Source: Melieria omissa
Taxonomy: Eukaryota; Arthropoda; Insecta; Diptera; Ulidiidae
Assembly: GCA_963971225.1 (NCBI GenBank)
Contig: OZ020267.1
Span: 120,335,891-120,399,890, forward strand
Direction: 5' to 3'
Length of the DNA: 64,000 bases
Shown here: positions 1 through 12,800 of the stretch, in pieces
Layout: each line of letters begins with the position of its first letter
Position numbering within the stretch: position 1 is the first letter of the stretch
Translations under genes and position numbers: made by a program
The notes under the pieces: generated by a model
Database searches by the model: none
What the model was told of the DNA's origin: nothing
What the model saw: only the letters and a program-made list of their open reading frames with translations

Positions 1-3000
1 GTTGTAAATACGACGGCTTTCCCCAGTGACCATACGACGTGGTCAAGGGTTTCTTATATTTTTGTTTTAATTGTGGTTAACGATGTGGCGTGAACAATAA
101 AGGTGTTGGCTTTGTCGCCGTCAGTCGCATCCAGCGTGTCCAATTCAATCAAATCATTCACTGCCACTCGCCGTCGCACACAGCTTGCGCCAGCCGGCTG
201 ACACGCAATCAAAACCCGATCACGACCGCAGCGCCAGCGAACACCTGACAATTGCCGCAATCTATTAGTGCACAAAACGCCCCAATTTTCCGACAACAAA
301 ACACCGCGAAACGGCGAATTCAGTGAATGACTGAGTGCCGGCGAATCATTCGATTTCAGACGCGAACGCGCCAGTGCATGCACTCAGCGCCGCAGTGGCG
401 CCACTCGCCGCGCATCCAGCCAGCCAGTCAGTCAGCCGCAGCGTTGGATAAATCCGATAAATGAATCAAATGTGTACTTGTGTGTGCGAATGGCTTTTTT
501 GTTACGTATTATTTGCGCCATTGCATTGGCGGGCTTTAAAAATTTGAAGGTGGCCCGCCCACACCAGTGCGAGCCATCAGAATTCGACAAACAGGCGAAC
601 GGTTGCGCCTGCTGCCAAACCACACGCTCGGCGGCGTTGGCGGCATTGGCGACGTGCACGTCGTGAAAGACGTGGAAATCATTGAATTGTGAAGAAAATA
701 ATGTTGCTCATCCTTGGCGCAGTGCGTGAAATGAATTAAACTGAGGACAAGCGAGCGAGACGTCGCCGAAAAGGGACGCTGCGCTGTGCTCCCATTCAGC
801 CCGCCCGGCCCACGGCTCCGGCCCCGGCGCGCTGCTCATGCTCCTCGATTTGAACGCGTTAAATGACGAAGAAAATTCAATGAACAATTTCTGAATTAAA
901 TTTTTCATTTCACTTTTTCCGCTCGCACTGCGAGCGCTGTCGCGTTACGCTTTGCCCCTCACGTTGCGCCTTTTTTTGGCATCCGCAATTTCGTTAAACG
1001 CCAAAATGTGCGATGCGCAGTGCGAGAATATAATTACACACACTTTTTTCGCGCGCTCCGTTATGCGCCTGCAGCCGACTTTTCGCAGTCTCCCCACCGC
1101 ACTGCCCACTCGTCCCCACCTTTACGCCGTCGCGCCTTGCGCTTTTGAATGCCACTTCACCAGCACGATAGCGAATTGAATGACGCTGGAAATCGAAAAC
1201 ACCGAGAAATGGAAATTGCAAAGATGTAAATTGAAGGAAAATATGTTGACAATTGTTGTTGCTACTTTTCGATTGAATTACCGCCGCAATGCCATGACAG
1301 CCCTTTGTTAATGTTATTGTTGTCATTGTCGTTGGCGTTGGCGTGGTTGCTGGCGTAGCTGTGGCTGTGGCTGTCGCCGTTGATGTTAATGTTGTCGTCA
1401 TCGTCATCGGCGCTGTCATCGTCATTGTAATGGCCGTTAAGTTGAACGACGATGTCAAACACTCTGAAGCGACCATTTTAGCATTTTTCCACGCTGGCCG
1501 TCGGCGCATTTAACACAACAGCAATTTATGACAGCGATGCACACGTAAACGAAACATTAATGAGTTTCTTTTACGAATAAATCAAGCATTGATACTTCTT
1601 TAAAATTACATCGCTGTTTTTGTATTCTGAAATCGAAGCAGCAGGGAGAGAGAGTGGAAAGTGGCGAAGAGGAAATGAGCGTGTCCGCCCTCAAGACAGA
1701 GCGTTCTGAATTAATTTTCGTAGAATATCATTTCCGTTCATAAATTTAAATATGAATTTTGAATATCCCAGGAAATATCAAATATACCTTTCGCAATAAA
1801 TAGGAGTGCCAGAAGTGGCTACAGTCAAATGTTTGGAATAACTAGAATAACTTGGCCTAGAATAACCTGAATGAATAGTTCTGGCACCTAACCGCCGACA
1901 GTTAATTTTCGCTTTCATTAAAATCTGATCTCGCGATTAAACCAAAAACACTTTAAATTATAGGTTCCAATTATTGGAATAAGTTTTCTATAAACAACTT
2001 TTAAACATAATAAAACTAACTTCCTCAATTTGAGAATTCGAAATCATTCTCATTTCCCTAAATACGGCTTAGGTCAACTTGACGCAATTTATATAGAAAC
2101 TAGAGATGAAGCACAAACAATTTTCTGCTAAGCAGTTCAAATTCATGATTTCAGAAACTGTTTCAATTTGTATTTGTGACTGCAAACTGCATGTGGACGT
2201 GTGTGTGTGTGTGTGCGTATCTGGTGGTAGTTGCCTGCACTGCCGACGTCAACGACCGACAGCGAGAATCTCATGGGGGCGGCAGACAAAGTGTCAAAAG
2301 TCGAGCACCTCCCCGTCTGAAGCTTGAGGGCGTTTGAAGGGGGCTTGCATGACGACGGCGCACTTTTGCACAAAAGCGGCTGCGGTAAGCCGTTTATGCG
2401 GCAGCAGCTGCTGGCATCGCTGCATGCCAGCCCGCTGACCGCGCTTGTTTGTTGCTGCGGTTACTCTTGACATTGCTGTCATCGTTGTTGTTGTCATTGC
2501 AGCGGCGACGACTCCAACTAAGCACAACAAAGCTAAATTCCAATGATTAACGCACAGCGAGTCAATTGCTGTTGCCGCTTTGGGACACACTCCAACACGG
2601 GCTGACAGCGCCCCGGCAGCCGCAGAATGAAGCGTGCGCTGAGTAGCGCGTGGAGCCTGGCGGCAGGCGCCATAGGCGTAGGCGTGAGCGTGGAGTTGGC
2701 GGTGGGTGGGCGCGAGGCTGTTAACGAGCGACGTTGGCCTGGCAGCGCGTACACACATGTGTAGTAGATACACGACGTGGCAGTGATACGCTGTCGAAGA
2801 CTGCCGGAGGACGCCTTGGCCGTTGCACTGTGGCTGCAGTGGCGAGGCGCCCGCTGTATTTATTGGCCTTCACAGGGCGCCTCGTATGCATTATTCAGCG
2901 CATTAGCGTGGTCGGCCGTCTTCTGGCTCGGCTCGTTGCATACTTTCGGCAGTCAGTGCGAGCGCACTTCATGTTGCCTGTCAACGCTGCTGTTGCGGCG

Positions 3001-6000
3001 CTCGTTGCGAGTGGTTGCCTGTTGCGGGCTGTTGTGGCGGCGCTGGCTCGCCTGCGGGCGGAGTTTTGTTTACTTGAACTGACATGAATTATTCAGCATG
3101 AATATTTTATAAATCGGGGGAAATTGCGAAATTTATGGCACTTTCGTTCCGCTCAACTTTCGTATTTAGTCGCAGCACTCGGCGCAGTTAAACTTTGTTC
3201 TGCATAGTTTACGGGGATTTTGGCTTTGGCCAGAAGGCGGTCTCGCTCGTTCGCAATTCTATTTGCGGGTTTAACTAAGTATTTTATATTTTTCATGACA
3301 TCGCAAAAACCAAACAAACTTGCTCTGCTGCGGATCGAGTAAAGAGCAGTTCGACAATTTCCAACTTCGCGCCATTGCTGCCAGCCAACGCCCACAAACC
3401 ATCTAACTTACAATTAGCATATTGCTTACCTTTTTCCGCAATCAAATTACACAAAGTCATTGCAACAAAGCCGGCCATTCTCACACCTTCGATTCGATTG
3501 CCAAATTGATGTTTTCAATTTGCGCTCCAATTTCCCGCTCTGGGAGCATTCGAACAAATGAATTGCACACAAAGGCGACAATCGTTGCTATTGCAATGTG
3601 TCCAGTCGTTGTTGATGCCATCTGTCCCGCAGTGCGGTCTGCAGTTGGCGTCAAGGCGTACAAACGGCGTTGAGTGCACCGAGTTCGGGCATAAAAAATT
3701 CATGTGGTTTGGGAACGATGGCCGTGTGGCTGCTTGGACGTGTTACGTTTTCCAATTGCTCCAGAAAGCGCCAAGCATTGGCGCAGATTGGCTGCTACTT
3801 TTATATTTTATGAGCAGTAGCGCAAATCTGCCAGAGGTGCCGATACAAAATTAACTGAAGCAAGAAAAGATTCAACTTTGAGTTGCCCACTGGCCAATCG
3901 GAAGGTTGTGGTCATGTTGGCACATATGTAAATAAATAAGAAAGTCTATATGAGAAGTGCTAAAAATCTTGCTGCAGTGTTTTATATATGAAATTGACGT
4001 GAATCCGACTCGTACGGTTGAAAGTAAGCAACAGAAATACTGCAGCGTGAAAACTCTTAGTATGCATGGGTGTGTTATAGTTCGATTTTGTGTGTCATCG
4101 CTCACACCACTTAAATTTATAGTGTGATGGCATAGAAATGATTGGAAAGGCTGTTCGCCAAAGAATAATTTGCTGACCGGTACACCTCCAAACGAAATTT
4201 CTGACGTGGTAAGTCATAGGAACCAACACTAACGCGAGGGACATGGGATTTAGCCAGGCCCGATTTTTAACGTCGTGTGTCATTTTTTGATTCATATAGG
4301 GTGAGGATTCGTGAGTTCCGATTCCTGGCCCGGGATTTGCCAAAATGTCTGATAAGACCACAAATGGACTTATGTTGAACTCGCTTTGACTCATCAAAGT
4401 AAGCAAAATGCATGTAACAGTTGAGTTCGAGTTGAAACTTCAAAACGCCATAAAACTTTCGAGAACTTTGCTATCCAAACCTTTTGCTTATTTTGTGTAG
4501 GCTTCAAAAATAACTCTTATAAGTACAATTTTTGGGTACTAGGTCAATAGAATTTTTTTATGAAATGAACGTTCGCTTAGTTTTTAACGATATTTAAAAT
4601 ATCAGCTTTTGATTTCTTGAAAAAAAGAACACAAAACTGAGATATTTTGAGCGTTTTTATTAGAGTAGCAAAATCCATCACAATTACTCACCATCGTGGC
4701 AACGTCATTCAATCGCAGTCTTCCGGAGAGCTAAGCTGAAATAAGTTTAACATACGAAAAATTTAGTATTTACGTATTTAAAATATGTCTTTCTACATAT
4801 TTGCCTTCATATTTGCGCAAGATGAAGGAACCAACTATTCAATGCTGATTTTGCCTACCAAAGCTTTAACATTGCCTGCTGAATTGGCGAAAGCCAACAG
4901 TGTTTTAGTTTTTTTGCTACTTGGCTATTTTATTTACGTCAGTTCTTGAAGCCATGGCCGTCTTTTGTTTTGCTCGAATCAAACACCTCAATAATGTCAT
5001 GCACGTCTCGCTCTCCTGATTAACGATTCTTCCGATTATTATTGAAATAGCGCTCCGCGAGCACCCTCAGCCGTCGCCTGCATCCACCTTAGCACGTGAT
5101 AATTAATCACAGCACAATGCCACCGCTAATTCGGATCCCATGCAGTCCCGCGGGCAGCTGTCGCAAGCGCAGTCATTGGCATTCCCGCTCGCGTTTTACC
5201 GCTGCCATTCTTTAGTTTACTAATTTTGGTTTTTTCGCAAAAACACGAGGTTTCCGGGCACACATTAGTCGCCCCTGGGCCAACTACTAAATTGGAAATG
5301 TTGGCAACGGCAAAACGTGAGCGGGGGCGTATGAGTGGCTGCCTCTCCCTCGCCGCTTACTCTTTTCAAGTTTGTGCACAGAGTCCTTGTGGCAATTTGT
5401 CCATTCACTACGTGAATTCGATCGCCGCCGTTCTGTTCCGGTTGCCATGAGCTGTGCGCTGCGAACGCTTTGAGCCACAGAATATTGTTCTGATGAGCCG
5501 TCTTGAGTGGCGCTGTCAGTCAGTCGGTGCGGTTGAAATGCGAATTACGAATAAATCAGCCGTGAACACGTAACGGAATTCAATGTTTGAATTCGATTGA
5601 CATTAATTAATGATTACAGTAACGCAGCCGATTGCGACGAACTGTGCGCAGTTAATTTTGTCGCGGCTGCGGCCGCTGCACGCGTCTGCAACTATGGCAA
5701 CAAGCGCAACGGTACAACACTGCAATTGACGTTGACAACAATGTCGACACGGAAGACGGCAACAAGGATAATGGCAACGGCAGCAGCTATGCCGCCTGCG
5801 AACCATCCGTTCTGATTGAATTATGAGCTCGATTGAAAGTTTGCTAATTGGCCCGAACGTGCCTAAAGACTCACTATTGCTTTTAAAGTTACATCAGCAG
5901 TTGACGTTCTCGCTAATTAAAAATTATTATTTGTTAATTAAATTCGGTAAAATTTGTTGCATATTCAAGTCATGTGATGACGCACGAGTTGGTTTTTTAG

Positions 6001-6212
6001 TTAGTCTATTTAAATGTAAGTCTAAGTCTCACAGCCGAAATGCATTTATGTTGAGTTTATAACACTGTTAAATTTGCACCTCACCTAATCATGAAGGGAA
6101 GGAACAGTAGAGGCTTAGGGCGGGGCGAAGGGCGGACCGCCCCGGGCCTCGGTCTGAAAATGAATTAAAATTATCGCAATCTCCGAGATTTTGCTTGCAA
6201 ACTAGTGTAAAG
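1..6212. other. Non-coding host DNA, no exon recognised
   Basis: I see no recognisable coding exon or transposon ends here. Open frames are low-complexity products of GTTGTT/CAA-type runs (for example 1300-1440) or GC-rich stretches (2300-3080). A short GT repeat sits at about 2199-2216. A GC-rich, nearly palindromic patch lies at 6129-6147, close to the left edge of the next repeat. The sequence is best read as intergenic or intronic DNA upstream of the Fas3 exons at the right end. Confidence 0.5.
2199..2216. repeat. GT microsatellite
   Basis: Run of about nine GT dinucleotides, read directly from the sequence. Confidence 0.8.
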
Positions 6213-6214
6213 TA

Positions 6215-7190
6215 AGGGAGAGGGCTGGGTTGTGAACCAGGCTGGGGTGTGAACCATTGCCGTTTTTTCTTTCCCTAATTGACATATCGCCAATCTTTCA
6301 ACTGTCAATTTTGTCTTATGATATGACTCTGCTTTTGTGGTTACACCGAAGTACAAACACGTATTGCTTGTGGAAGCAATCGAGTTTGAAAGACATCGTG
6401 TTTGAAAATCGACTGCGAAAACTTGTTGGCTTTTTTTTTAAGTGCTATCTTAGTGACTGAGCTTATTGCAAAAAGTCTGTGTAATACATGTTTATTTAGT
6501 GTTTTGATTCTATTTTACGATGCAATATTTGTTTATGTCGAATTATGATTGGAAGTGTCGTTTATTTTAAAGTTTCCAAAATGGCATCGTGGTTGGGCTG
6601 TGAACCACTGAGGTGGCTGGGTTATGAACCACCTGTTTTTCGTACTACATTTGTTCTAACACTGTCAAATATGGACGGATATATGAAAATAAAGTCATTT
6701 TATATAATTTCACTCGATTTCGTTGTGTTCACTTGAAGTGAGCCAATACGAGAACACGTTCGTATTTCACATGCAAACATTCCGACACAGAATAGGATGA
6801 AAATTAAAAAAATTGAGCAGTTTCATTCATTGCGATTTTTTGGCCTAAGAGGCGTCATTATAACTTTTTTTCACCTCTTGAGGCTTCCTGATTAAATAAA
6901 TTCTCAATGTACTTAAAAATTATGGGTGTTTTCTTCGTATTTTCCGACTTTAATAGGGATTTTCCAGATGGTTCACAACCCAGCCACTTTTTTGAAAAAG
7001 CGAAAAATCACGTTCTTAGAAAATTGGACGTAGAGAGTTAAATTTCAATCAAAACGGTAATCTGTCTTCATAACAAAGTTGCGTTATATATTCACCTTTC
7101 CAACGGTATCTTCGATTTTTCGATATCTTTATTTTGTGAAAAGTTAGAGACAAAAAACAAAACCCCTGTTCACAACCCAGCCCTCTCCCT
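6215..7190. mobile_element. Non-autonomous TA-flanked repeat, long copy
   Basis: Both ends carry the same inverted terminus, starting AGGGAGAGGGCTGGGTTGTG, and are flanked by TA (6213-6214 and 7191-7192), as expected for Tc1/mariner-type integration. The motif TGGGTTGTGAACC or its complement recurs inside: twice near 6224-6257, at about 6593-6640 (two degenerate copies), near 6968 and at the right end. These could be transposase-binding sites. No transposase was recognised, so it is probably non-autonomous. A shorter relative with an internal deletion lies at 47412-47722. The superfamily is an inference from the TA duplication alone. Confidence 0.75.
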
Positions 7191-7192
7191 TA

Positions 7193-9327
7193 CATAATTA
7201 CTTAACCTCATTAAACTTTGTAGAAGTCAAACAAATTTACAGTTAATTATTAATATTATTTTTTTACTTTATAAAGATACGTTGAAATAACATGTGCATA
7301 CATTTTACAAAAAAATGTCTGTTACTGTCCGTCGAATGTAAATAAGAATTAGAAAAATTATGAAATTATGAAAATTAATGTTCCTTTAATTTTGTTAACT
7401 GTTAGTGACTTTCTGATTTGTTGAAATATATTTGTGTGCATACTTTTTAATATGCACAAGACTGCCAACAATTTTTAATTTTGTATGTATGTATGTCGAA
7501 TGCAAGTAACAATTAGAAAAATTACTGAAAAGGTATGTTCCTTTAATTTTGTCGTCTAGTGTTAGTTAACGTTTATTAGTTTACAATTGCTGTTGTCGTA
7601 CAGATATATTTTCTTTTTTACGTGTGCATTTTTATGCTATTTTATTTGCATACTTTTGAGTAAAAAAGTTACAGCAGTTTCATACCTTTTTTTCAATTTC
7701 ATGAAATTGAAGAATTCAGGGCCACCCACCACGGGCCACCGAGCACCTTAAGCCGGGCACCTCAAGAAGGACGAACAGTCATGCCGTTCACTTTACTTCG
7801 CACTTAACCTAAAACTAGAGTATTTTTAGCTTTACAGCACCGAAACCGTACAATTGGTATTTCATTGTAATATTCGTTCATTGACCTAAAATAAGATAAC
7901 GAAAATTCACATCACCACACAATCACATCAATGCAACGAAGGAACAAACGCTGTAAGCACCGGATGAAATTGGCAAATACTTAGGCATAGAAAACAGAAC
8001 CGTCAACAGAGTACAAATACATATAATACCACCAGGATTCTCAAATCTATATTTAAAAAATGACCCACGAATTAAATCGTCATTACTTCGCTCAACCCAT
8101 CTATCAATACGAAGAGCATTTTTGAGATAAAAATATCATACTTTCGGCCAAGAAACCTTGTGCTGATGTTATTAGTATCTTTCTAAAAACGAATTTACTA
8201 TGTGTAAGATATATTAGTTAGAAAGAAATCTTTTTCTGGATAACTGTAAGAACCAATTTTTGAACACTACCCCTTGGTTCTACATGAACGTACTCGGGTA
8301 TCTCCATATAAACTACACTAAGACAATACTGTTTCAGCGAAAAATAACACTAAAAGTTAGTTTTGAAACAACTTTCGGAGCACACACACTTTTAAGTTCG
8401 TTCAGCAGCCGGCTAAGTCCAAGACTGGTGCTTTATCTGTTCCGATCAAGCCACAAGCCACAACGTAAAACACGAAAATTCGTAAATTATTGCACTATTA
8501 ATATGTGGTTCATGTCTTAAACTTGAATTAACAATATATTACGCTTAATTTTTGAAGCCAACAACGATTTTTTAAGATTTGTGCGCCATTATTTTCACTT
8601 TTCCCATACAATTTGTATGAAGGTGCCCGGGTAGCTATTGTTTTAGGTGTATGTATTGATGATAGGTGTAAGTTTTTCATAGGGTTAATCAACTTAACTC
8701 GGAATGTAACCAAAAGGACTAAGCAGTTATTCAGTTGGGAACAAGCCAGAAACCTAACAAAACCCTCTGTGTTTGCTTGCGAGCCAAACGTTAGTCTCTT
8801 TCTGAGTAGTCAAAACCACTCGGTACCGATTCTTGTACTGAGTGCTTAGTATAGAATCAATACTTGTACTCGGTATCAAAAATTAATCACTATCAACTTT
8901 TAATCACTTCGACACTTGAGCTCGGTATCGAAATTAAGTACTTATTGTATTTTTATACTGTGGTATTGATACTCGAGGAGTTACATTACTTTGAAAAGAA
9001 TATTGGTAGAAGTACCCATACCGCAGAATACATAATTCACACCTCAAAATTGCCTCAATATCTTCGAATTTATTCTAATCGTTCGATTTCTTTTCATTGC
9101 AGGTAAATAGTGAATTCCAAATGGTTGATGCTTTCCGCGCCGTAAGTAGCTCACTATGCGCATCAAACACTCGTCAAAAGTGTACATAATATATACATAC
9201 GAGTACATAAATACGAAATAGGCCATTTAAAGTGGAAGAATCAAGCAACCCTATAACTTTTGAACCTGCTTTGAAATTGACTAATGACGTATCGCGTTTA
9301 AAACGTCAGTCGAAGAAAATTAATACT
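7193..9327. other. AT-rich DNA with diverged repeats, no gene
   Basis: No exon recognised. Two diverged tandem units of roughly 165 bp (about 7290-7455 and 7434-7640) share blocks such as GAATTAGAAAAATTA and TTCCTTTAATTTTGT plus TGTGCATAC. A GC-rich patch at 7720-7770 resembles a decayed transposon end. Degenerate copies of an ACTCGGTATC-like motif occur between about 8815 and 8960. Nothing else can be assigned. Confidence 0.45.
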
Positions 9328-9433
9328 ATGGTACAATATATTTGGAAAGAACGAGCTGAAATTGTTCACATTCAAAATAACCTTCCATTTGGGAATACTA
9401 AACGTGCATTTCGTAAAAAAAAAAGTTAAAACT
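9328..9433 (+). pseudogene. IS630/Tc1-type transposase remnant, N-terminal part
   Basis: From the ATG at 9328 the frame reads MVQYIWKERAEIVHIQNN followed by NTKRAFRKK. This resembles the first helix-turn-helix of insect Tc1/mariner-like transposases whose C-terminal part contains a LWGYLKSKVY motif. The reading frame is cut by the element at 9442-12981 and resumes in the same frame on its far side (12990 onward). An open frame continues upstream to about 9232, but the family normally starts near this Met. The assignment rests on recalled family resemblance, supported by the second half found beyond the insertion. Confidence 0.55.
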
Positions 9434-9665
9434 ACTTCAGCCAGGGGCGTAGCCAGAACTTGGTCATGAGGGGGTTTTGAAAATTGTTTTTGCCAGTTTA
9501 GTATTACGAGTTTACCAATTGGGTATTTTGTGGTGACTTATGTGACTTACTGCATTGGAAATTAATATATTTCCCGATTTTTAGTAAACATTTCATGAAA
9601 TTTGGTGCACTGAAAGCGAAGTTATTGCATCTGAAGTGAAAGTATGTTTGTGTCGTCGTACAAAA

Positions 9666-9795
9666 ATGAGCATCGAACAAAGATCAAATATTAACTTTTG
9701 TTTTAAAAATGTTTAAACTTTAACCGAAGCATTTAAATTAATGAACCAAGTTTATAATGATGATTGTTCAATAAATAAATTAATAAACAATAAAT
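9666..9795 (+). pseudogene. Old mariner transposase remnant, N-terminal helix-turn-helix
   Basis: From the ATG at 9666 the frame reads MSIEQRSNINFCFKNV, a stop, then TLTEAFKLMNQVYNDDC. This resembles the start of mariner-type transposases with a first HTH domain (family pattern: EQR-NIKFC ... TETYEML--VYGD). It contains a stop and is then interrupted by the Tc1-like insertion at 9809. A matching C-terminal remnant on the same strand lies at 12595-12800, so the two may be halves of one decayed copy. The resemblance is recalled, not computed. Confidence 0.45.
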
Positions 9796-9808
9796 TTTTT
9801 TTTATGTA

Positions 9809-11443
9809 CACTTAGGTGCAAAATTGAGTCAATAATACGAAAATTCATAATAATCGCATTTTTGTACCGGTCAATCGCAAAATTCTGATGCAATTTTTCG
9901 CAAGTCTATTAGATTATACCTTGATTAACCAGGATCCACCATAAAAGATTAAAAATTTGGCAAATATATATGCATTTTGTCCAATATTCTAAATTAACAC
10001 ATTGACTCAATTTTGCACCCTACATAATTTCTATGAAGTGATATGTTAAGCAACCTGTTTTTTAACTGTTAATGGTTAAAATGTTTTTTGTAACCAAAAA
10101 AATTTTAACCATTCATTGAATAAATACGATTCGGAAACTTAAAGTGCAATGAACGCGATTTCGGCGAGCATTAAAAAAATTATTATTGAAAAAGCCATTA
10201 ATGGGCTTTCAAGTCGAGATATCGCTAAACTTACGCGCGTAAGTCAGTCGTCCGTTTGCCGAATTGTAAAAGGTTTACAATTTAAGAAAAATGGTGGAAA
10301 AAAACCCAAAATTTCGGAGAAGGAGGACCGCAAAATTGGCCGTTTAATTTTTTCCGGGCACATATCCACCGCAAAGGAGGCTGTGGGGTGCGTTACTGGG
10401 ATGTAAGTGTGCGGAGTGTGCGAAGAATGCTGCATAAAGTTGGGTTTAAGGCGATGGTTAAGAAGAAGAAGCCACTTCTATCGGCCAAGAACGTAAAACT
10501 AAGACGCGAGTTTGCAGAAAGGCACATTTTTTAGACTGATTTTGATTGGAGCCAAGTATTAATGCAGTGTACCTTCGTTACTAACTTTGCGCTGATTACA
10601 TTTACAAATAGAGGTTATTTGGTCGGATGAGATGAAAATTAACCGATTCCAAACAGATGGAAGGACCTGGTTCTGGGACAAAGGCGGAAATCCTGTAAAG
10701 CCTTCAAATGTTCAACAAACAGTAAAGCATTGAGGCGGCTCAATTATGGTCTGGGGTTGCATTACACCAAATGGCGTTGTACCCATTGTGCTAATTGACG
10801 GCATAATGCGTAAGGAACAATACGTCCACATTTTAGGGACCAATTTGCCAGTGGCAGTGGACATGATGCTGCGAAATACAGTACGAAATATTTTTCAGCA
10901 TGACCATGACGCCAAATATACTGCACGTATCGTCCGTGATTGGTTGAAAGAACAGCCATTTGGTGTAATGCAATAGCCCGCCCAAAGCCTAGACCTAAAA
11001 CCGATCGAAAACCCGTGGGCTTACTTAAAAAGACAATTAGCAAAGAGTTCTGTCCCAAAAGGGCAAATCGATCTCTGGCTTGCAGTGGAAGAAGAGTGGT
11101 ACGCCATTCCACCAGAGTTTGTAACCAAATTATATAAAAGTATGCCAAACAGAACCCAAGAATTAAGAAAAAATAAAGGATATTGGATAAAATACTAAAA
11201 CAAAGTTACAGTTTTCTTATTAAAATCATGTGGGTGCAAAATTGAGTCAATGTGTTAATTTAGAATATTGGACAAAATGCATATATATGTGCCAAATTTT
11301 TAATCTTTTATGGTGGATCCTGGTTAATCAAGGTGTAATCTAATAGACTTGCGAAACATTTCATAAAAATTTTGCGATTGACCGGTACAAAAATGCGATT
11401 ATTATGAATTTTCATATTATTGACTCAATTTTGCACCTAAGTG
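9809..11443 (+). mobile_element. Tc1-like transposon with 212-bp inverted repeats
   Basis: The element is flanked by TA (9807-9808 and 11444-11445). Its ends are long inverted repeats, 9809-10020 and 11232-11443, beginning CACTTAGGTGCAAAATTGAG; the motif GTGCAAAATTGAGTCAAT occurs at both the outer and the inner ends of each repeat. The total of 1635 bp and the central transposase remnant fit an almost full-length Tc1-like transposon of the long-inverted-repeat type. It is inserted in the hAT-type element, 8 bp left of the Mos1-like mariner. Confidence 0.88.
10149..11198 (+). pseudogene. Tc1-like DD34E transposase, decayed
   Basis: Residues 1-85 form a Tc1-type helix-turn-helix region (LSSRDIAKLTRVSQSSVCRIV). 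Downstream, in shifted frames, I read WSDEMKINRF (first Asp), a GGxSIMVWGCITPNG block, FQHDHDAKYTAR (second Asp) and LDLKPIENPW (Glu). The spacing from second Asp to Glu is 34 residues, the Tc1 DD34E signature. Damage: a frameshift near 10400, stops at 10532, 10731 and 10974, and an extra 58-nt segment at 10556-10613 that looks like an intron. The copy cannot encode an active enzyme. It ends at the TAA at 11196-11198. Confidence 0.85.
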
Positions 11444-11453
11444 TACCTAATTA

Positions 11454-12173
11454 CCAGGTATGCGGTAATTATACCGGTAACGACATCTAGCGGTAAATAG
11501 CCGAATATTTATAAACTTCGGAACCGTACCAAATATCATGTTTACTTCTTCTGTCATATGTCAACAATATTCAGTTCACAATTTGTCAAGTTTCATCCAA
11601 CAACGCATTGTTTGACGCTCCGGAATATGTCGGATTACGTGCCTACAAATTACGATTTGCGGACACAGTTAATTTTGTGTTACCATTTGAAGAAAAAAAC
11701 CTTCTAAAACCTGGTGAAACGGTTAACGGTGAACGTTACCAACAACAATTGGCCGAAAACGCCCAGAATATGAAGCCAGGCAACACAAAGTGATTTTCCT
11801 CGATGACAACGCACCACCACACCGCACTAGAGCCACCAAAGAATTGGTTGCATCGTACAACTGGGAAGCTCTTGCTCATGCGGCTTACTCACCAGACTTG
11901 GCGCCTTCGGATTATCACATGTTCGCATCGATGGGCCACGCATTAACGGAACAGCGATTCAATGCTCACGCAGAAGCCCAAAAATGGATCGATGATTGGT
12001 TTCAGGCAAAAGACGAAACATTTTTTTGGCGAGGCATCCATAAATTGCCTGAGAGATGGGAAAAATGTGTAGCTAGCGATGGCCATTACTTTGAAGAATA
12101 AAATTGTAATCATTTCCTCACAATAAATGTGTTTTTTCAAATATAATTACCGGTTTCATAGGCGCATACCTGG
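11454..12173 (+). mobile_element. Mos1-like mariner, internally deleted
   Basis: Flanked by TA (11452-11453 and 12174-12175), with inverted ends starting CCAGGTATGCG and a second shared block ACCGGTAA about 20 bp in. The 720-bp length is well below the ~1.3 kb of an intact mariner. The terminal CCAGGT and the encoded peptide match the mauritiana (Mos1) subfamily. Confidence 0.85.
11602..12101 (+). pseudogene. Mos1-like transposase, C-terminal half
   Basis: Two overlapping frames encode the second half of a mariner transposase: first LLKPGETVNGERYQQQL, then after a frameshift VIFLDDNAPPHRTRA (second catalytic Asp), AYSPDLAPSDYHMFASMGHA (third Asp) and the conserved end GIHKLPERWEKCVASDG before the stop at 12099-12101. 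The N-terminal DNA-binding domain and the first catalytic Asp region are missing. The protein closely resembles the Mos1 end as I remember it. Inactive remnant. Confidence 0.85.
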
Positions 12174-12199
12174 TATATATACATATATATATATATATA
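12174..12199. repeat. TA-rich microsatellite
   Basis: Run of TA/AT dinucleotides directly after the right end of the Mos1-like mariner. Confidence 0.7.
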
Positions 12200-12594
12200 C
12201 GTTCAATAAACACTTTGGAAAGAAATCTTCTAATACTTTTCATAGTCGCCAAATAAATCATTAATCGTTAGGCCTTTTTTCGAAAAACGAACTATCACCA
12301 GAGGAAGATCCTAAATATTGAAGTATAAAAAAAAATGTATATATTACTGTATATTTATTGTGAGTTTTACTCAAAATAGCGGCGGAAGTGCCTGGGGTCA
12401 TTTGAGTGAACGACATTGGTAAACGACGTATACAAAAATCTTTGGTAAGGCGAAGGTTAAGCATCTCAATAGCATAAATTTATCACATTTTAACTGAACA
12501 TTCGGCTATCGAAGGATGCCATCTCATCTATCGACACTTGTTTTGACTGTTTTTTTTTGTTTACTAAAAGTAGAATTTTAACCATCAACCTCTC

Positions 12595-12800
12595 CTCGTT
12601 TTTACCTGATGCGGCACCGTGCGACTTTCACATTTTCAAAAAATGCATTTGCCGATGAAAAGAAACCACGTAGACGTAGAAACCATCCAAAAGGCTTGTT
12701 CAGACATCCTGAAGGACATTTTGGTCGCCGAACTAAACTAATCTTTAGACATGTTTTTAGATCATACAAATCGCTGTATTGAGCGTAAACGAGACTATTA
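12595..12800 (+). pseudogene. Old mariner transposase remnant, C-terminal part
   Basis: In several frames the + strand reads FLPDAAPCDFHIFKK (the Asp of the PDLAPCDFFLF motif) and then ETIQKACSDILKDILVAEL, a stop, and SLDMFLDHTNRCIE, matching the end of mariner transposases. Stops and shifts show long decay. It may be the other half of the remnant at 9666. Recognition is by motif only. Confidence 0.5.

Noticed and set aside
994..1509. 171-residue - strand frame
   Set aside because: Thr/Met/Ala low-complexity peptide from GTTGTT/GTCATC runs; no domain, no conserved feature.
6117..7770. Possible transposon with GGGCGGACCGCCCC-like end at 6129 and a GC-rich partner near 7720
   Set aside because: The two patches do not pair as inverted repeats and the flanks give no exact duplication.
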